DNA from: Helochares maculicollis
Taxonomy: Eukaryota; Arthropoda; Insecta; Coleoptera; Hydrophilidae
Assembly: GCA_033557835.1 (NCBI GenBank)
Contig: JAWQRO010000430.1
Coordinates: 1 to 39,209, forward strand
Length of the DNA: 39,209 bases
Direction: 5' to 3'
Part shown: positions 8,741 to 20,303 of the stretch, in pieces
Position numbering within the stretch: position 1 is the stretch's first letter
How the letters are laid out: every line of letters starts with the position of its first letter
Position numbers and translations under genes: made by a program
The notes under the pieces: model-generated
Told to the model about the DNA's origin: nothing
The model's database searches: none
Seen by the model: the letters and a program-made list of their open reading frames with translations, nothing else

Positions 8741-8800
8741 GTAGTAACAGACCGAAGACGCTTTTGCTTCGCTTACTCGGAATTTGCTCCCTTCGCTCGC
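8741..8800 (+). repeat. short dispersed repeat, copy 1 (resembles 32,602-32,655)
   Basis: AAAGTAGTAA followed within 30 bases by CGCTT..GCTTACTCGG is shared with 32,602-32,655 in the same order. It also contains the locally GC-rich CTTCGCTTACTCGG and CCCTTCGCTCGCTC words. The family is unknown and the similarity short. Confidence 0.35.
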
Positions 8801-11800
8801 TCATATCTTATAAAGTAGGAATATTTTAATAATTTAGCACAAATGTAAATATTGAAGGATTCTGTTATTAAAATCCAAAACTGAATAATGTTCTCACGGC
8901 CTACGTAGTACGCAACTGCAAAATGTTTAAAATAGTACTTTAATTGTTCCCATTATGTCGAAATTATCGACCTATTTAATTTTAATAGCATTTAAGTCGG
9001 CACACGAAATTTCAACTGGATAATTCTAGTTAAACGATTAGTTTCCTTAAAAAAATTTAAAACAGTATAAGTAAATAGTAACTTCCTACCGTTCTACATG
9101 CCCCAAAACTGATATAGATCTATGATTTTGCGATAATAACCACATTAATTTCATCGCTTTATCTCAACTGATCGAAATGGGTTCTAGGGCTCTCAAAGCG
9201 TAGAGATCCCTCAAAATCGATGTTGAATTTCTTAATGATCGCAATAACTTAGTAATGCGGGAATGTAAACATAAGTAACATATGTCATAACTTGACTTAC
9301 TTATCCTAGTGGCTACCAGGATTTATTTACGGTTGTAAATATCGAAAGGTTATACACGTACACTACTAAATGCGGAGATCCACGATCTCGTGACCTCTTT
9401 TAAAAACATTAAATTGCTGGTTTGACATTTTATGGCATTTTGAAGTGAACTTTTTATCATTTGCGGTTAGGGATTAGTTTATAAAAGTGCTAGTGGTATA
9501 TTCAAGCGTTTTATGCAGGAAAATTGTACAGCAACAACATTTTGCAATCTCAAACCACAAAACATATCGAATTGCTGGTAAAATTAAATATTTATTTTGA
9601 GCACAATGAAGAAATACCACAAAATTATTGAATACAGAGAATTGGTATCCTATTATAGCGGTTTTGTATTCAAAATTTAGATATGAGAATGGTAAATTGC
9701 GTAAATTGAACTTAAGAGATTAACCTCGTCCGATAAATAAATTGTGTGCACTAAATGTTTACTTTTACGATTCATACCTACATAATACAATAAAGTCAGT
9801 GCTAATATTGTTGTTTGATATGCAAAGGCAAAATATACAAATACAATATTCGCAAGTTTTTCAATTCATACTTGGTTGGAAGAGAATATTTTACTGCGAT
9901 TAACAAATATAGGATAGCTTTTTATTTTAAATTGTATTAATTAGGCATTTTAAATGCTAGTAGTGTTAATAAATTGCAGAAGATGCATAATAAAAAGATA
10001 TATAAAAGGAAAAAAATCAAAGATTTGTTCTAAAATTTGCCTCCCTATATTTATCCCTGGAAAGTGTAAAGCTAATATTGCTGTTGTTTAAAATAAAAAC
10101 CTTGGCTATTTTATTAAATTCGGTTTTGTAATATACTCTATAAAATGTAGTTCTATCTATTACAAACTTCTACACTAATTCCTGTAAGCAAATATTTACA
10201 TTTAAAATTCCTTCCTAATAGAAAATCTTAAAAACACACCTTATCCCATTTTACCACCTAGCTTATACCTCACTTCGTATGTAAAACCACGCACTCGCAT
10301 TATCATAAGAATTATTCATTATTTACCTAAACTACTTTCAATTATCGGCATGGTACCTGTAATCACTATTCACATAAAGGATCTAGCACCTCAGATATTC
10401 TATTGATATTCGCGGCAAGGTCATTAATCTAATATAATCTGTTGACGTCTACTTAACAAACATTTCGGAAGACTTTAATAATCGTGAATTATGCGGGATC
10501 GCGTTTATCCAGTCCAAAGATCGGAATCTATTGCAAATACCTCAAACACTATGCATAATAATAAAAACGCATTCCAATCGAAATTCCATTATCGTATCTT
10601 ATTACACAAATAATGATAATTGCTACAGACAGCATAATTTTATAACAATAATTACAAGAGGAAGTACAACAAGCTCCAATTTACATATAAAGCGAAACGT
10701 ATTTCATAATTTACTTTTTGCAATTACAGCGTGTGTTATAATTTAATTATTGCTTGCAAAGCAATTTACTCAAGTTTTTTATAAAACAATTGCGTATTTA
10801 AATAATAACATGTATTTGTTTTAAAAATTCATCTGCCAAATGAAAAATCTATAGGTCCAACATTAAACCATGTTTCAACCAAAAAGTAGTAGATAATCCT
10901 CCATACAATTTAGAAAAGGAGTTTAAAATATTTTTATACTGGTAACAATAGTATACTGTGCTGTAGATAAGTTGCATAACTAGGCATGAACATAATAATT
11001 CTGTAGTTTTAAATAAAATATATACATAACGGTTTTGAACATGAATATTATTCAATTCTGAGGATGTAAACGATTCCAAGACATGTAAGCGTAAGTTAAT
11101 TGGCGATTATGCAAACGAAACTATTAAGTAAGTAAACCATGTGTGTCAAAATTCAGAAAAAACATGCTAGCGTTTTTTTTTGCTTAGGATTCTTTAAAAT
11201 TTGCATACACTATATAAAATGCTTAGAGAAGCGAACTAAATTAAAATTTGAAAACCATAACATTTATTGTATAGAACATGTTGCTCTTTTAGCACACATG
11301 TAAATATTAATTTTAAAATGGACATTGCATTAAATAGTATCAACTTAATTGCACAAATCATTCGACTCTGAATTAACATTAGTGATTTACAATTAGATTT
11401 ACCAAACATCACACATTTCATTAAAAATACAATATTGTATTAGTCACGACCAAATGATCTCCGTGGGCAAACTGACTTCACTTTGCAAAAAGTGGACATT
11501 AACCTCAATTTTAAACTCGTTTCACTTTAATATATCGCTTTTCCATAGGCGATATTACGTAATGGGCTACCGGAAATGCAAATCTTTGCAAAATTTATTT
11601 GCCGCTTCAACAGCTGATTCTCATGTCCACTTTATTCAAGCATGCCATAAAACTTCCACATTATTAAGCTGTAGAGCGTTTCAAAAATGCAAATGAGTTA
11701 TAAAAAATAAATAATCATCAAAACCTGCACCCAGTCTTTCTTCACGAGAACTTTAAGCCGAACTTATTTGTTTTTATTTCGTTTTAGTACTGACGTCATT

Positions 11801-12660
11801 TTATGCTAATTTTGTATCAGAAAGTTGTTTGTTTGGCTTTTCAAGTAACAAACAAAATAGGCCCATTTGTGAAAATAAATGCAAGCAGTCTGCTTATTAG
11901 CAATAATTATTCGTGTCCCATTTTATGTAGAAGCGCAGTTACTTACTTTTCAGGAAGTGGGTGAATTTATGGTGCGTATGAAATTTTAACCGCTAACACT
12001 TTTTAGGTAGAAGGCAAAGGCGTCATTAAATGAACCGATACATTAACAGAACACACATATACTAGTGGAAGTATCACATTACAACGATATAATTCAGTTA
12101 ACGCCTTAAAACCAGAGCGTGGAACACTTTTCAAATCATTTCACAGTCCACACAGAGCAACTTTTATATTTGTGGACAGCTCTGTAACAATGAACGCAAC
12201 AATAATGGTATACGAAATTAAATACGATATTGAATACAACTTATAATTTTCTGAAATTCAGTGGGTGAATATCGATAATGCGTAGTAATTGCGCTTTTAT
12301 TAAAGAAATCTATTAATCACGCTCAATTAAGGATAGATTTCGTGGGTTTTTGTAATCGGAAATATGCTCGATATACGTCGACCAGGCATTAACTAAAAAT
12401 TAATTAACAGATTAGGTGTTAAAACTAATTACCACGTAACAGACCTTATCAGAGGCTGTTGTTAATAAGGCAATTATTTACAACCTGTTTTTCGGTGAAG
12501 ATTTCAAAATGAGATAATTAACAAGCTTCTGGGGATATTATCAGATGAAGTTTTTTTTTTATTTGCCGAACTTATTGATCAAGGCTAATTAGAAATTACC
12601 AAGTGAAACATTTAATTTTTATCTGTTCATTTCGGCACTTCAAATGAGTCCTTTCAAATT
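8801..12660. other. long non-coding stretch
   Basis: No gene, RNA or transposon was recognised. A patch of higher sequence complexity at about 10,340-10,530 (for example GATATTCGCGGCAAGGTCAT and GGGATCGCGTTTATCCAG) stands out from the AT-rich surroundings and could be a regulatory element. Short frames at 10,531-10,746, 10,849-11,079, 11,236-11,421 and 11,454-11,696 look like chance. Confidence 0.5.
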
Positions 12661-13430
12661 TATTTTAAAGGTGGAGTGGGTTGAAGGCGCCGGTCAAATA
12701 GAAAGTTTTATCTTGCTGCGGTTTATCCAGCTGGACTGTTCCGTAAAATATTGTTCATCATTTTGGAGCGTAAACAAAGTTTGCTAACTCAGTTTGGTCT
12801 GGTACAGACGAACTGATGGCTTTGAATGCAACGTGTGTATCGAACACTACATTTTGAGAAACATACTAAACTGACCACAGAGCAGCGTGATGATCAGCAC
12901 GACTTAAGCCCAAACAAACTACTGGCGACTCAACAAATCATAAGTCACCATTTATTAATCACGACTGCACAGTATAAACAATATAATAATCTAGTTGTGG
13001 TTCTCATAACAATTTCAATCGCATACAATGTGGCTACAACGCCTAAAGACTGTCTTAAGCACGGGTTGGCATGGAACATGTTCCGCAACTTATACGCAAA
13101 TAGAGCCTTGAGACGTTTCGTCTGGTAGACTACTGCAACCTTTATGAGCTTGTAGATAGAGTAGGTGGTTGGTTACGTCATGCAGCGGTTTATTTATTAA
13201 AAATAATATTATAATTACTGGTTACTATTATGCACATAGTCATCAATGGATAAATGGTGGTTACACGCTTGATGCTCGACTTTATTTTAAAGAAAGAACA
13301 AAATGCAAGAGAAAGTCTAGTTTTATTTCCGATGTAAGAAGAAATCACTGTTATGAAACAATCTCGAACAAGCAAGCTAACGGTCTTACGGGTAGTGGCT
13401 AAAAACAATAAAGTTGTTTTATTTCATTTT
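12661..13430. other. higher-complexity non-coding stretch
   Basis: Less AT-rich than its neighbours, with GGAGTGGGTTGAAGGCGCCG near 12,672 and a 100-codon plus-strand frame (12,826-13,128). That frame starts at ATG and contains a hydrophobic run (NNLVVVLITISIAY) but no motif I recognise. It may be a chance frame within a conserved non-coding region. Confidence 0.35.
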
Positions 13431-15985
13431 TTATGCAGATATCAATGCGCAATTAAACACTACTAAGGGACATGGGCCACAGGTAATATATTGTCCATGT
13501 GTAAGTGTAATAGTATTCTAAAGTTCTCTACCTGCTTTTATAAATTAACGTGCTGTGAAACTATTTGACATTCGTTTTTACAATATTTAATACTTATGTT
13601 GTATTCTATAAACCTTCGGAATATTTTTATCCTCTAAAGATAAATCATTGAATTTTCTAATCTGTCATTTCTTATAAATTCGCTCCAAAACTCTCCCTTC
13701 ACATTGTAACATTTATATAATTTTAGTCCATTTCCAGGGATTACCATAAAAATATTCTTTATTAGCAAAGTCTTTTGCACAAAATTTCCATTTGATCCCA
13801 TTTATAAAGGCACCATTGGTGATAATATATGGATACAATATTTTTAATTTAGAAACCGCGTTCTAAAATATATATGATATGATGTTATATTCGTTATTGA
13901 CTTGGAAAAATTGTTAATTAATTCCAATGAAATTACAGGAATTATAAACATATATTAAATTCTATTGAAATGCTTTTACGTACATAATTGGTAACTATAA
14001 ATTTCAAAAATGATAGCTTTTGTCTCATTACTTACTTAGTTTTTTTCAACAGGATACAGGTCAATCGATTCCGGTAATAATAGCCACATTTTCGGTTAAG
14101 CTTCTGCTCGTTTCCGTAAAGTTCCTGGGACAATTTTTTATAAAACACCTCAAGTGGCAAAAGCTTCTCTACAGATTCCACAATATTGATAAAATTCTTA
14201 TTAAAATATATGGGTGGTGCACCATGAGTATATTATTCTACCTTTCCTTTATATCTTCTATCCCAAACGTTTACTGTGAGGGTTGTTCCAGAAGGGACTT
14301 GATTTATTAGATCATAAAAACTAAAATATTTATCTAAGTATTATCCTATTTTACCCGTTTCCATTTACTATGATACAAAACTAATGCAAATAAGAAATTT
14401 AAATACTCACGATTTTTCCTTAAGGTACGATAACGTGTTTACTTTTGATAAGGATATCCACCAACTCATGATAAGTTTCCATTTGCATTGTATGTATCAT
14501 TATATAAAATATAAACGAATGCAAATAATATAAAAGACGTTTATCAAATATTTATCCTGATATAAGGCTTATGTTTCTAATATTTGAAGCGCAAACTAAC
14601 AACAAATAAGAGGGGAAATAAAATGGCGAAAACCTGTTGAGATAGATAATGCGCTTGAAAAATAATTGAGGAACAAACATTATATGAAAGCAAAGTCTTT
14701 GCAAACCTGAACAACAATATTGTTAATTTACACACGTCATCTTCAATTTGTTGCCGCCTCCTTTTGACCCAGTGCCTACATTTTTTGCCTATTGTATCAG
14801 ATTTTGCACGCCAACTCGTTAAACTAATCGCATAAATTTATGGATATGTTTCCAATAAGTTGTGGGCATTGAAGACCGTTCTTTCCTGTTGGCTAGCTTA
14901 TGTGAGGCAGTTTACTCATGATAGTGAAAGTTATAACACGGAGCATACCGACACATATTGAAATTAAAAAGTTGCGCTAATAAAACTGTAGTTCCGGTTT
15001 TAAAGAAAAAGCATTACGACATTATGGTTGTGCTCATATCGTTTGCTCTTGTTGGTCGATAAGGATACGTGATATACTAATAGAAATTAATCAGAGTGCG
15101 GTCATCCGTAAGATTTAGTACTTCGTATCGCACGTGTGATATATTAACCAAGATGGAAAAATTCAAATCTTCATTTAAGAGTCACATGGGCAGGTCAATG
15201 AACTGGTAATAGCAAAACTCATTTAACGATAATGATAACACACCGAAAAATGGGGTGGACAAGGATAATTAATCATGCGTTACGACCTGGCGCTTTATTA
15301 TTTAGGGTACACACGAATCGTTTTACTTAGTCTAATCGAATTTACTGGTTACTCAAAATTATATATTTACAAATAATCCAAACGTATTAAATCAATTTCG
15401 TTTCATCTTCAGAAATAAGGGTAAACCTGAGGCTTATAGTATGATAATTATCAGGATAATTTGCTGATATTTTAAGTAAAAATCATGTAAAAAAATATAA
15501 CTTTAATAATGAATTATTATATTATAAATTATAAATTTGTAACATTTGGGTTCATTTGTACCTATTTGGTAAGGTATAATCAAAATAAATTGATTTATGT
15601 GCTAGTGAATTTACCGTCAAGTACATTTATTTTGTGGACTAATAATTAATAATTGAGCATTGGTGATGTATTATTTTGATTTATAAAATGTATAATTAGT
15701 AAAATATTGAGCTACCACTCTCTTCAAAGAGTATGTTTTTACATCTTGAAAAGAAGCCATTCTTTGGAATAGTAACAAAATTTATCTGTGTCTTACTAAT
15801 AACGTAGGAGATTTAAATAAGCGAATGGTTTTTAAAACATGTCATGAATCTCGGTTACTAATTATTTAATATTTTAGTAATTAAATAAAAGCTTAGCAAA
15901 TTAACTTTCTCATTTGGAGTTCATGCTTCAATGCAAAAATCCATTATTGTCTAACCTAGTTAATATAGTTTTCCCTCAAAATGTC
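13431..15985. other. long non-coding stretch
   Basis: AT-rich with no recognisable gene. A patch at about 14,730-15,150 has more G+C (GTTGCCGCCTCC, GTGCGGTCATCCG, CGTATCGCACGTGTG with a CACGTG E-box) and may be regulatory. The word ATGCGTTACGACCTG near 15,276 recurs, with one change, at 32,618. Confidence 0.5.
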
Positions 15986-15989
15986 CTTT

Positions 15990-16136
15990 TCCAATTATCC
16001 TAAGATCTCTTTAAATTTTGATAATAAATAGGAGCCATACTTGGGCTACATGACGGATGACCTAGCTATAAAAATCGAATTTCAGAATAACAGCTTGTAA
16101 AATCGTGTCATAACAGATGTGTGCATTGTCGTGCAA
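15990..16136 (-). pseudogene. mariner/Tc1-type transposase fragment (E), heavily decayed
   Basis: On the minus strand, 16,136-16,073 reads LHDNAHICYDTILQAVILKF, which fits the catalytic HDN aspartate and the following helix. After frameshifts, a stretch near 16,035-15,999 reads YLLSKFKEILG, like the family's DYHLFSKLKE..G after the SPDLAP motif. The intervening DNA (TCATCCGTCATGTAGCCCAA) looks like a worn SPDLAP codon run. No TIR was found. It is much older than the other copies, and the family could be mariner or a related Tc1 branch. Confidence 0.45.
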
Positions 16137-17599
16137 TTTTTGTACACTTTTTAAATTGTATCTCAACGATTTACTCGAATATTGTCATTGATGGTTGATT
16201 GGACGACTTTCGCTTTTCTGAGACGAAACACCGTTATCGTCACTATTCCATTGAATTCTTTTTAAAAAGATGGTCACAACACAAAGTCCTAGTACAAATC
16301 TTATGAGCATTCGGAGAATATTTTAGGCGAAAATGAGATGTATCACGCTTAATTCCTCCCCTTTCAAAAATCTTTTAAAACTCTCTTTTTCGAATAGAAT
16401 ATGAAGGAGATTAATCACCATAAGCGTCTGTGGTTAGCTGAGACAGGTACAAACTGTAGGTACGAACAAAAGTTATATAGCCCTTCAAATACAGAATTTG
16501 AAATTTGAGATATATATGATAAATGTGGAAAATAAAAACATTTTGTATGATAATTGACGACAAACATATTTTCTTCATTAGCTAAACGATACAAGTACTG
16601 TAATTCTTTAACAAACTGAAAGTTGCAACACTTAATGTGTGCATTGCTTAACAATTATTTTTATCCTATGAAACTTAAGTTTTATATTCAGTAACTTCAA
16701 AACAAGAATAAAATAGCACTTGAATGTGACAATCATCTGACACTTTAGTTGCACCCTAAACAAAACTACAGATTTTCCGTGCTCATGAATTTTTACGACA
16801 TACACTGGTTTATACGGTTTAAATATGCCTATTTATGGTATTGTATCGCATCGCTAGGAATTTTCATACAAGCGTTAACGTGCTCAACAAAGACATAAAA
16901 TATCAACAAAGGGAATGTCTATAACAGTGTAACGTGATCCTTCATATTACATCGCGCAAAGACAATATTCAATGTGTAAACGCAACAATAGTCTTTAAAT
17001 TCGCTCTGCCGTATGAACTGGCAACTGGTAAGAGTGGAAAACTTCAGCCATCCACTCATCTTTCACAGAGCCGTACATTAGAGTACTAATTTCCATCCCT
17101 TTTCAGCCGCTCATATACGCGAGTTTTAACGTGTTGCATATTTAATTGGTCGCTTATTCTAGTGAAACGAGCTTTTGGAAAGCTTATGCAAGTAGATAAA
17201 CTGCAAGGATAAATTTATATGCGCGCGCCAACGAGAATCTCTTAGTAAACAGAAATTTCTTTTCGTCTCGTGCCTTAATAATTTATTTCACTGTTCAAAA
17301 ATTCGCTCATCTATCTCAGTGCGGTTCTCGAGTTTCCTAGTTTGTAATTAAACCATTCCAGCCGCTGGAATTCTATGGTATTGTATTTCTCTGTTACTCA
17401 GACTCTTCGTAGCATCCAGGGAAAATAAAAATGCCTTAGAAATTTTATTAGTTTAGTAATTAAATTTTTTAAATTCTTACATTTAGGCCAATTTTATAAG
17501 TGGCACTCCAATTTTACTGAAATAAGTTCTAATTATAGCCATCAACTACGCTATACATATTATCCAGGTTGTAATAATTATATTCAAAATTTAATTTGA
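16137..17599. other. non-coding stretch with a higher-GC patch
   Basis: No gene recognised. The part at about 16,980-17,345 is less AT-rich and contains pyrimidine-rich and CpG-containing segments (CGCTCTGCCGTATGAACTGG, TATATGCGCGCGCCAACGAG). It could be regulatory. The rest is AT-rich. Confidence 0.5.
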
Positions 17600-17760
17600 A
17601 TCGTCATTCCATTTATGACTTGCACTTCGGTCCCTTTTGATACCAAGGGGAAATTGTGCAAAAGAATCCAGAGTTTCCAATTCAAACCCCTAACTCCAGA
17701 CGATTACATGTATCCGCACCCACGACCTGTAAATTACAGCTGACTCACCAAGAAAGGGAG
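17600..17760 (-). repeat. possible decayed tRNA-derived SINE
   Basis: The minus strand reads TTGGTGAGTCAGCTGT, an imperfect pol III A box. About 16 bases further on is AGGTCGTGGGTGCGGATAC, close to the variable-loop and T-arm sequence of tRNAs (AGGTCGTGGGTTCGAATCC). The T stem no longer pairs and the A-B spacing is short, so this is not a tRNA gene. The segment beyond, down to 17,600, would be the SINE body. Only one copy is visible here. Confidence 0.25.
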
Positions 17761-18649
17761 ACCAAAACAGCGTCATAAGTTTTTATATGAAAGTATGGCT
17801 TGTGTTTTATTGGTCTGTGACCAGACTTTTGGAGAAAGATTTTGTTCGAACAATAACATTTTACGTGGATACCTGCGCATTTGAAAAATATAGCTCTTTC
17901 GCAATATTGAATTTCATCTTTTATTTTTTGTTGATTTCCATCGGGCGCGTTTAAAAATACTGCTCTTGCCAGAATCGCTTTTCCGAGAATACAGAGATAA
18001 CAGAATAACACATCGATCTGGGGAGTTGTGCTTCAATTTGCTCTACAACTACGTGGAAAATATTTGTATGTGAAAACTTTCCTATAATTTTACAATAACT
18101 TAATATTTTAAATCTTTCGATTATGATTAAATATCTGAGTTTGTATAAACAGTAGATTTAATTCTCCACTTTATTTATATTATAAACGTGTAAGCTGCAG
18201 AATACACCGACTTTTTTAAAATGCCGTGTTTTGCTCCTTTTTCGTAAGATTGAATTATCTATTTGTACACTAACATCAGTTTATATCAATTTGCAAGTAA
18301 TTTGCATTTTATAAAATCAATTTTGTGTGTGTGTGTATGCGTGTATGTACATACTGTTTGCGTTAAAATTTGGCATACCGCTACTATAGCCAAATCGAAG
18401 ATTCGAACTGGACAGTTCCACCGGAAATAGCTGTTTACCTAAATCAAGCTAAAATTCTCATCACACATTGAATATCAATAAAAACTTGTACATATAAAAT
18501 TTTGACGTGATCGAACCACTAGAAAATGTCTTATATTAATTAGGCTGCGAAGCGATAAATAAATCGAAACATTCTGCACATATGCTAAAACTTGCATGTT
18601 GCAAAATTTACCATAATTATCTCTTGTACTCTATTTATGATTATCCAAT
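17761..18649. other. non-coding stretch with a small (TG)n run
   Basis: AT-rich. It includes (TG)7 at 18,324-18,336 followed by degenerate TATG/GTGT sequence. The 88-codon minus-strand frame at 17,745-18,011 shows nothing recognisable. Confidence 0.5.
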
Positions 18650-19620
18650 TTTTTCGTTATTGATAACGTCATGCCCATCTTTGATCTCAACATTTACTAT
18701 AATTAGTTGTTGTAGTCGTTATTCTTCTATAAAATTTTACGACTTTTCATGATATCTGGTAGAAATTTGAAGATATTTGGTACTGCAAAATTCGTGCTTA
18801 GTTTTAGGTATAAAAATAGATTCTAACTTATATCGATCTTGCAATGACGCACTTATTTTGTCTATTTCCCAATGGCATTCTTAAAATCTAAGTATATTTC
18901 TTAAAACTTGAATTTGATCACTTCATCTTTCCTCTGGGTCAACTTGCATTTGTAGTGCTTTAGTTTTTGATTATTATCAGTTTGAATATTTTGTCCCAGA
19001 TTTTTAATCTTTTACAAACTTAGAACTTTTAATACTTAAACTTTTGAACAACATGCCTAGCTTTTGCAGTTTTTGGCAGCGAAATCTTTAAGTTTTAATG
19101 TGGTTTCGATTACATAATCTTCAATTTTTCATACTCATGTCTTGAAAGATTCATTCTGAACACTGGCCTGTTAAGTTCTGAAATTTCGAACTATTTTGAA
19201 ACTCCTCGGATATTTGTAGTAAGACTGAATAGTGGTAAGAAATGTTCAAGTTTTATATTAAACTCCAAGTGCTGTTTAAGCAGGACACTTTATGCTGATA
19301 ATTTCATCCCAAAATTTTAAAATTTTTACTTTTAATAATAAACTTCTAACTCTAACATACCTTAGATGTATAGTTTTTTGATCCTGAAATTAAATGTTTT
19401 TAGAAAAAATGTTTGAGTGTCTTATCTACTAATTCTTGACTTTAGGTTCTGAAATTTGAACGTTTGAATGATACGTACAAACCATTTCAGTTTAAAGCCG
19501 TATAATTCTAATAATGATATTTTAATAATTGCTGATTGAGACGCTGCAGTCTATCGTTCTGATTTCATAAATTTTACCACTGCAATTTCTTGAATTTTGA
19601 TGCTGTAGTATTTTCATTAG
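18650..19620 (-). other. strand-asymmetric T-rich block, possible decayed element on the minus strand
   Basis: T exceeds A on the plus strand over much of this block (18,961-19,020: 31 T, 16 A), so the minus strand is A-rich, as in the block at 7,985-8,720. The word GTTCTGAAATTT(C)GAAC recurs at 19,175-19,191 and 19,446-19,461, and CTTTTGAA/CTTGAA words are frequent, suggesting an old internal repeat. No protein motif was found. Confidence 0.3.
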
Positions 19621-20283
19621 ATGTGAATCATGTAAGGAAATGTCGTGTGGAAACATTTCACACTATACCAATAATAAATAATGGTGTCTCTATTAAAAGT
19701 TGAAATCAAAACAAAGAGGAACTCGCACAGAAAAAGCTTAATGAATTTCAATCACGACTTCAATATGTATAAAATACTGTTTATCCATAATTCAATAAAT
19801 TTTCCTCTCGAAGAACAAAGTTCTGCCTTGAATTCCCGGATGCTGTGCGTGATGAGACATCAATCGATATGATACGCGCCGACTTCCGAGATCAGACTGA
19901 GAGGGCACTCTCCTCTTGCTTGGCTAGGTCTTGTTTAGGTGGAACCTCCCATGTTTTTCGGCTGGCGAAAATATCTCGATTTTATGTTTGCCTGAAATCC
20001 GTCCGACTTGCAGGAGACACTTTTCTAACGCTAAAAGCTAAGAGCGGCGCTTCATTTTAGTTTTATTTTTCTCTTGAAATGCGAAGCATCCACCCGATTC
20101 TTTTATTTTGCCCTTGAAAGATTACTTCCAATCCAAGGTAAAACCTACTATATCTATTGTCTTTCAGCAAGAAATATTGCTTTTCTGTTTAAAAGAAATA
20201 TTGGTTTATTATATATTTACTATACTCTCTTTGGTTTGTTGTATTTCTATTTGTTTTGCTCCTCGCTCTGTCCTACTTGCTGG
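19621..20283. other. higher-complexity stretch, possible exon or regulatory element
   Basis: From about 19,810 to 20,060 the DNA is markedly less AT-rich (GACTTCCGAGATCAGACTGA, GGGCACTCTCCTCTTGCTTG). It carries a 71-codon plus-strand frame (19,845-20,060) that I do not recognise. A donor-like CCAAG|GTAAAA lies near 20,140. A pyrimidine-rich tract TTTTCCTCTCGAAG near 19,800 could be an acceptor. An exon is possible but unproven. Confidence 0.2.
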
Positions 20284-20303
20284 AATAAATAAATAAATAA
20301 AAT
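20284..20303. repeat. (AAAT)n microsatellite
   Basis: Four AATA/AAAT units followed by AATAACTAAA. No transposon body is evident beside it. Confidence 0.8.

Noticed and set aside
12826..13128. 100-codon plus-strand frame with a hydrophobic run
   Set aside because: No signal peptide, motif or splice context; kept only as a note under the surrounding stretch.
18385..18470. tRNA-like B box (GTTCGAATC on the minus strand)
   Set aside because: The T stem does not pair and no clover-leaf can be drawn around it.
19868..19912. Resemblance of CTTCCGAGATCAGAC to antisense 5S rRNA
   Set aside because: Only about 15-20 bases match; the flanks do not follow the 5S sequence, so chance is more likely than a 5S-derived element.
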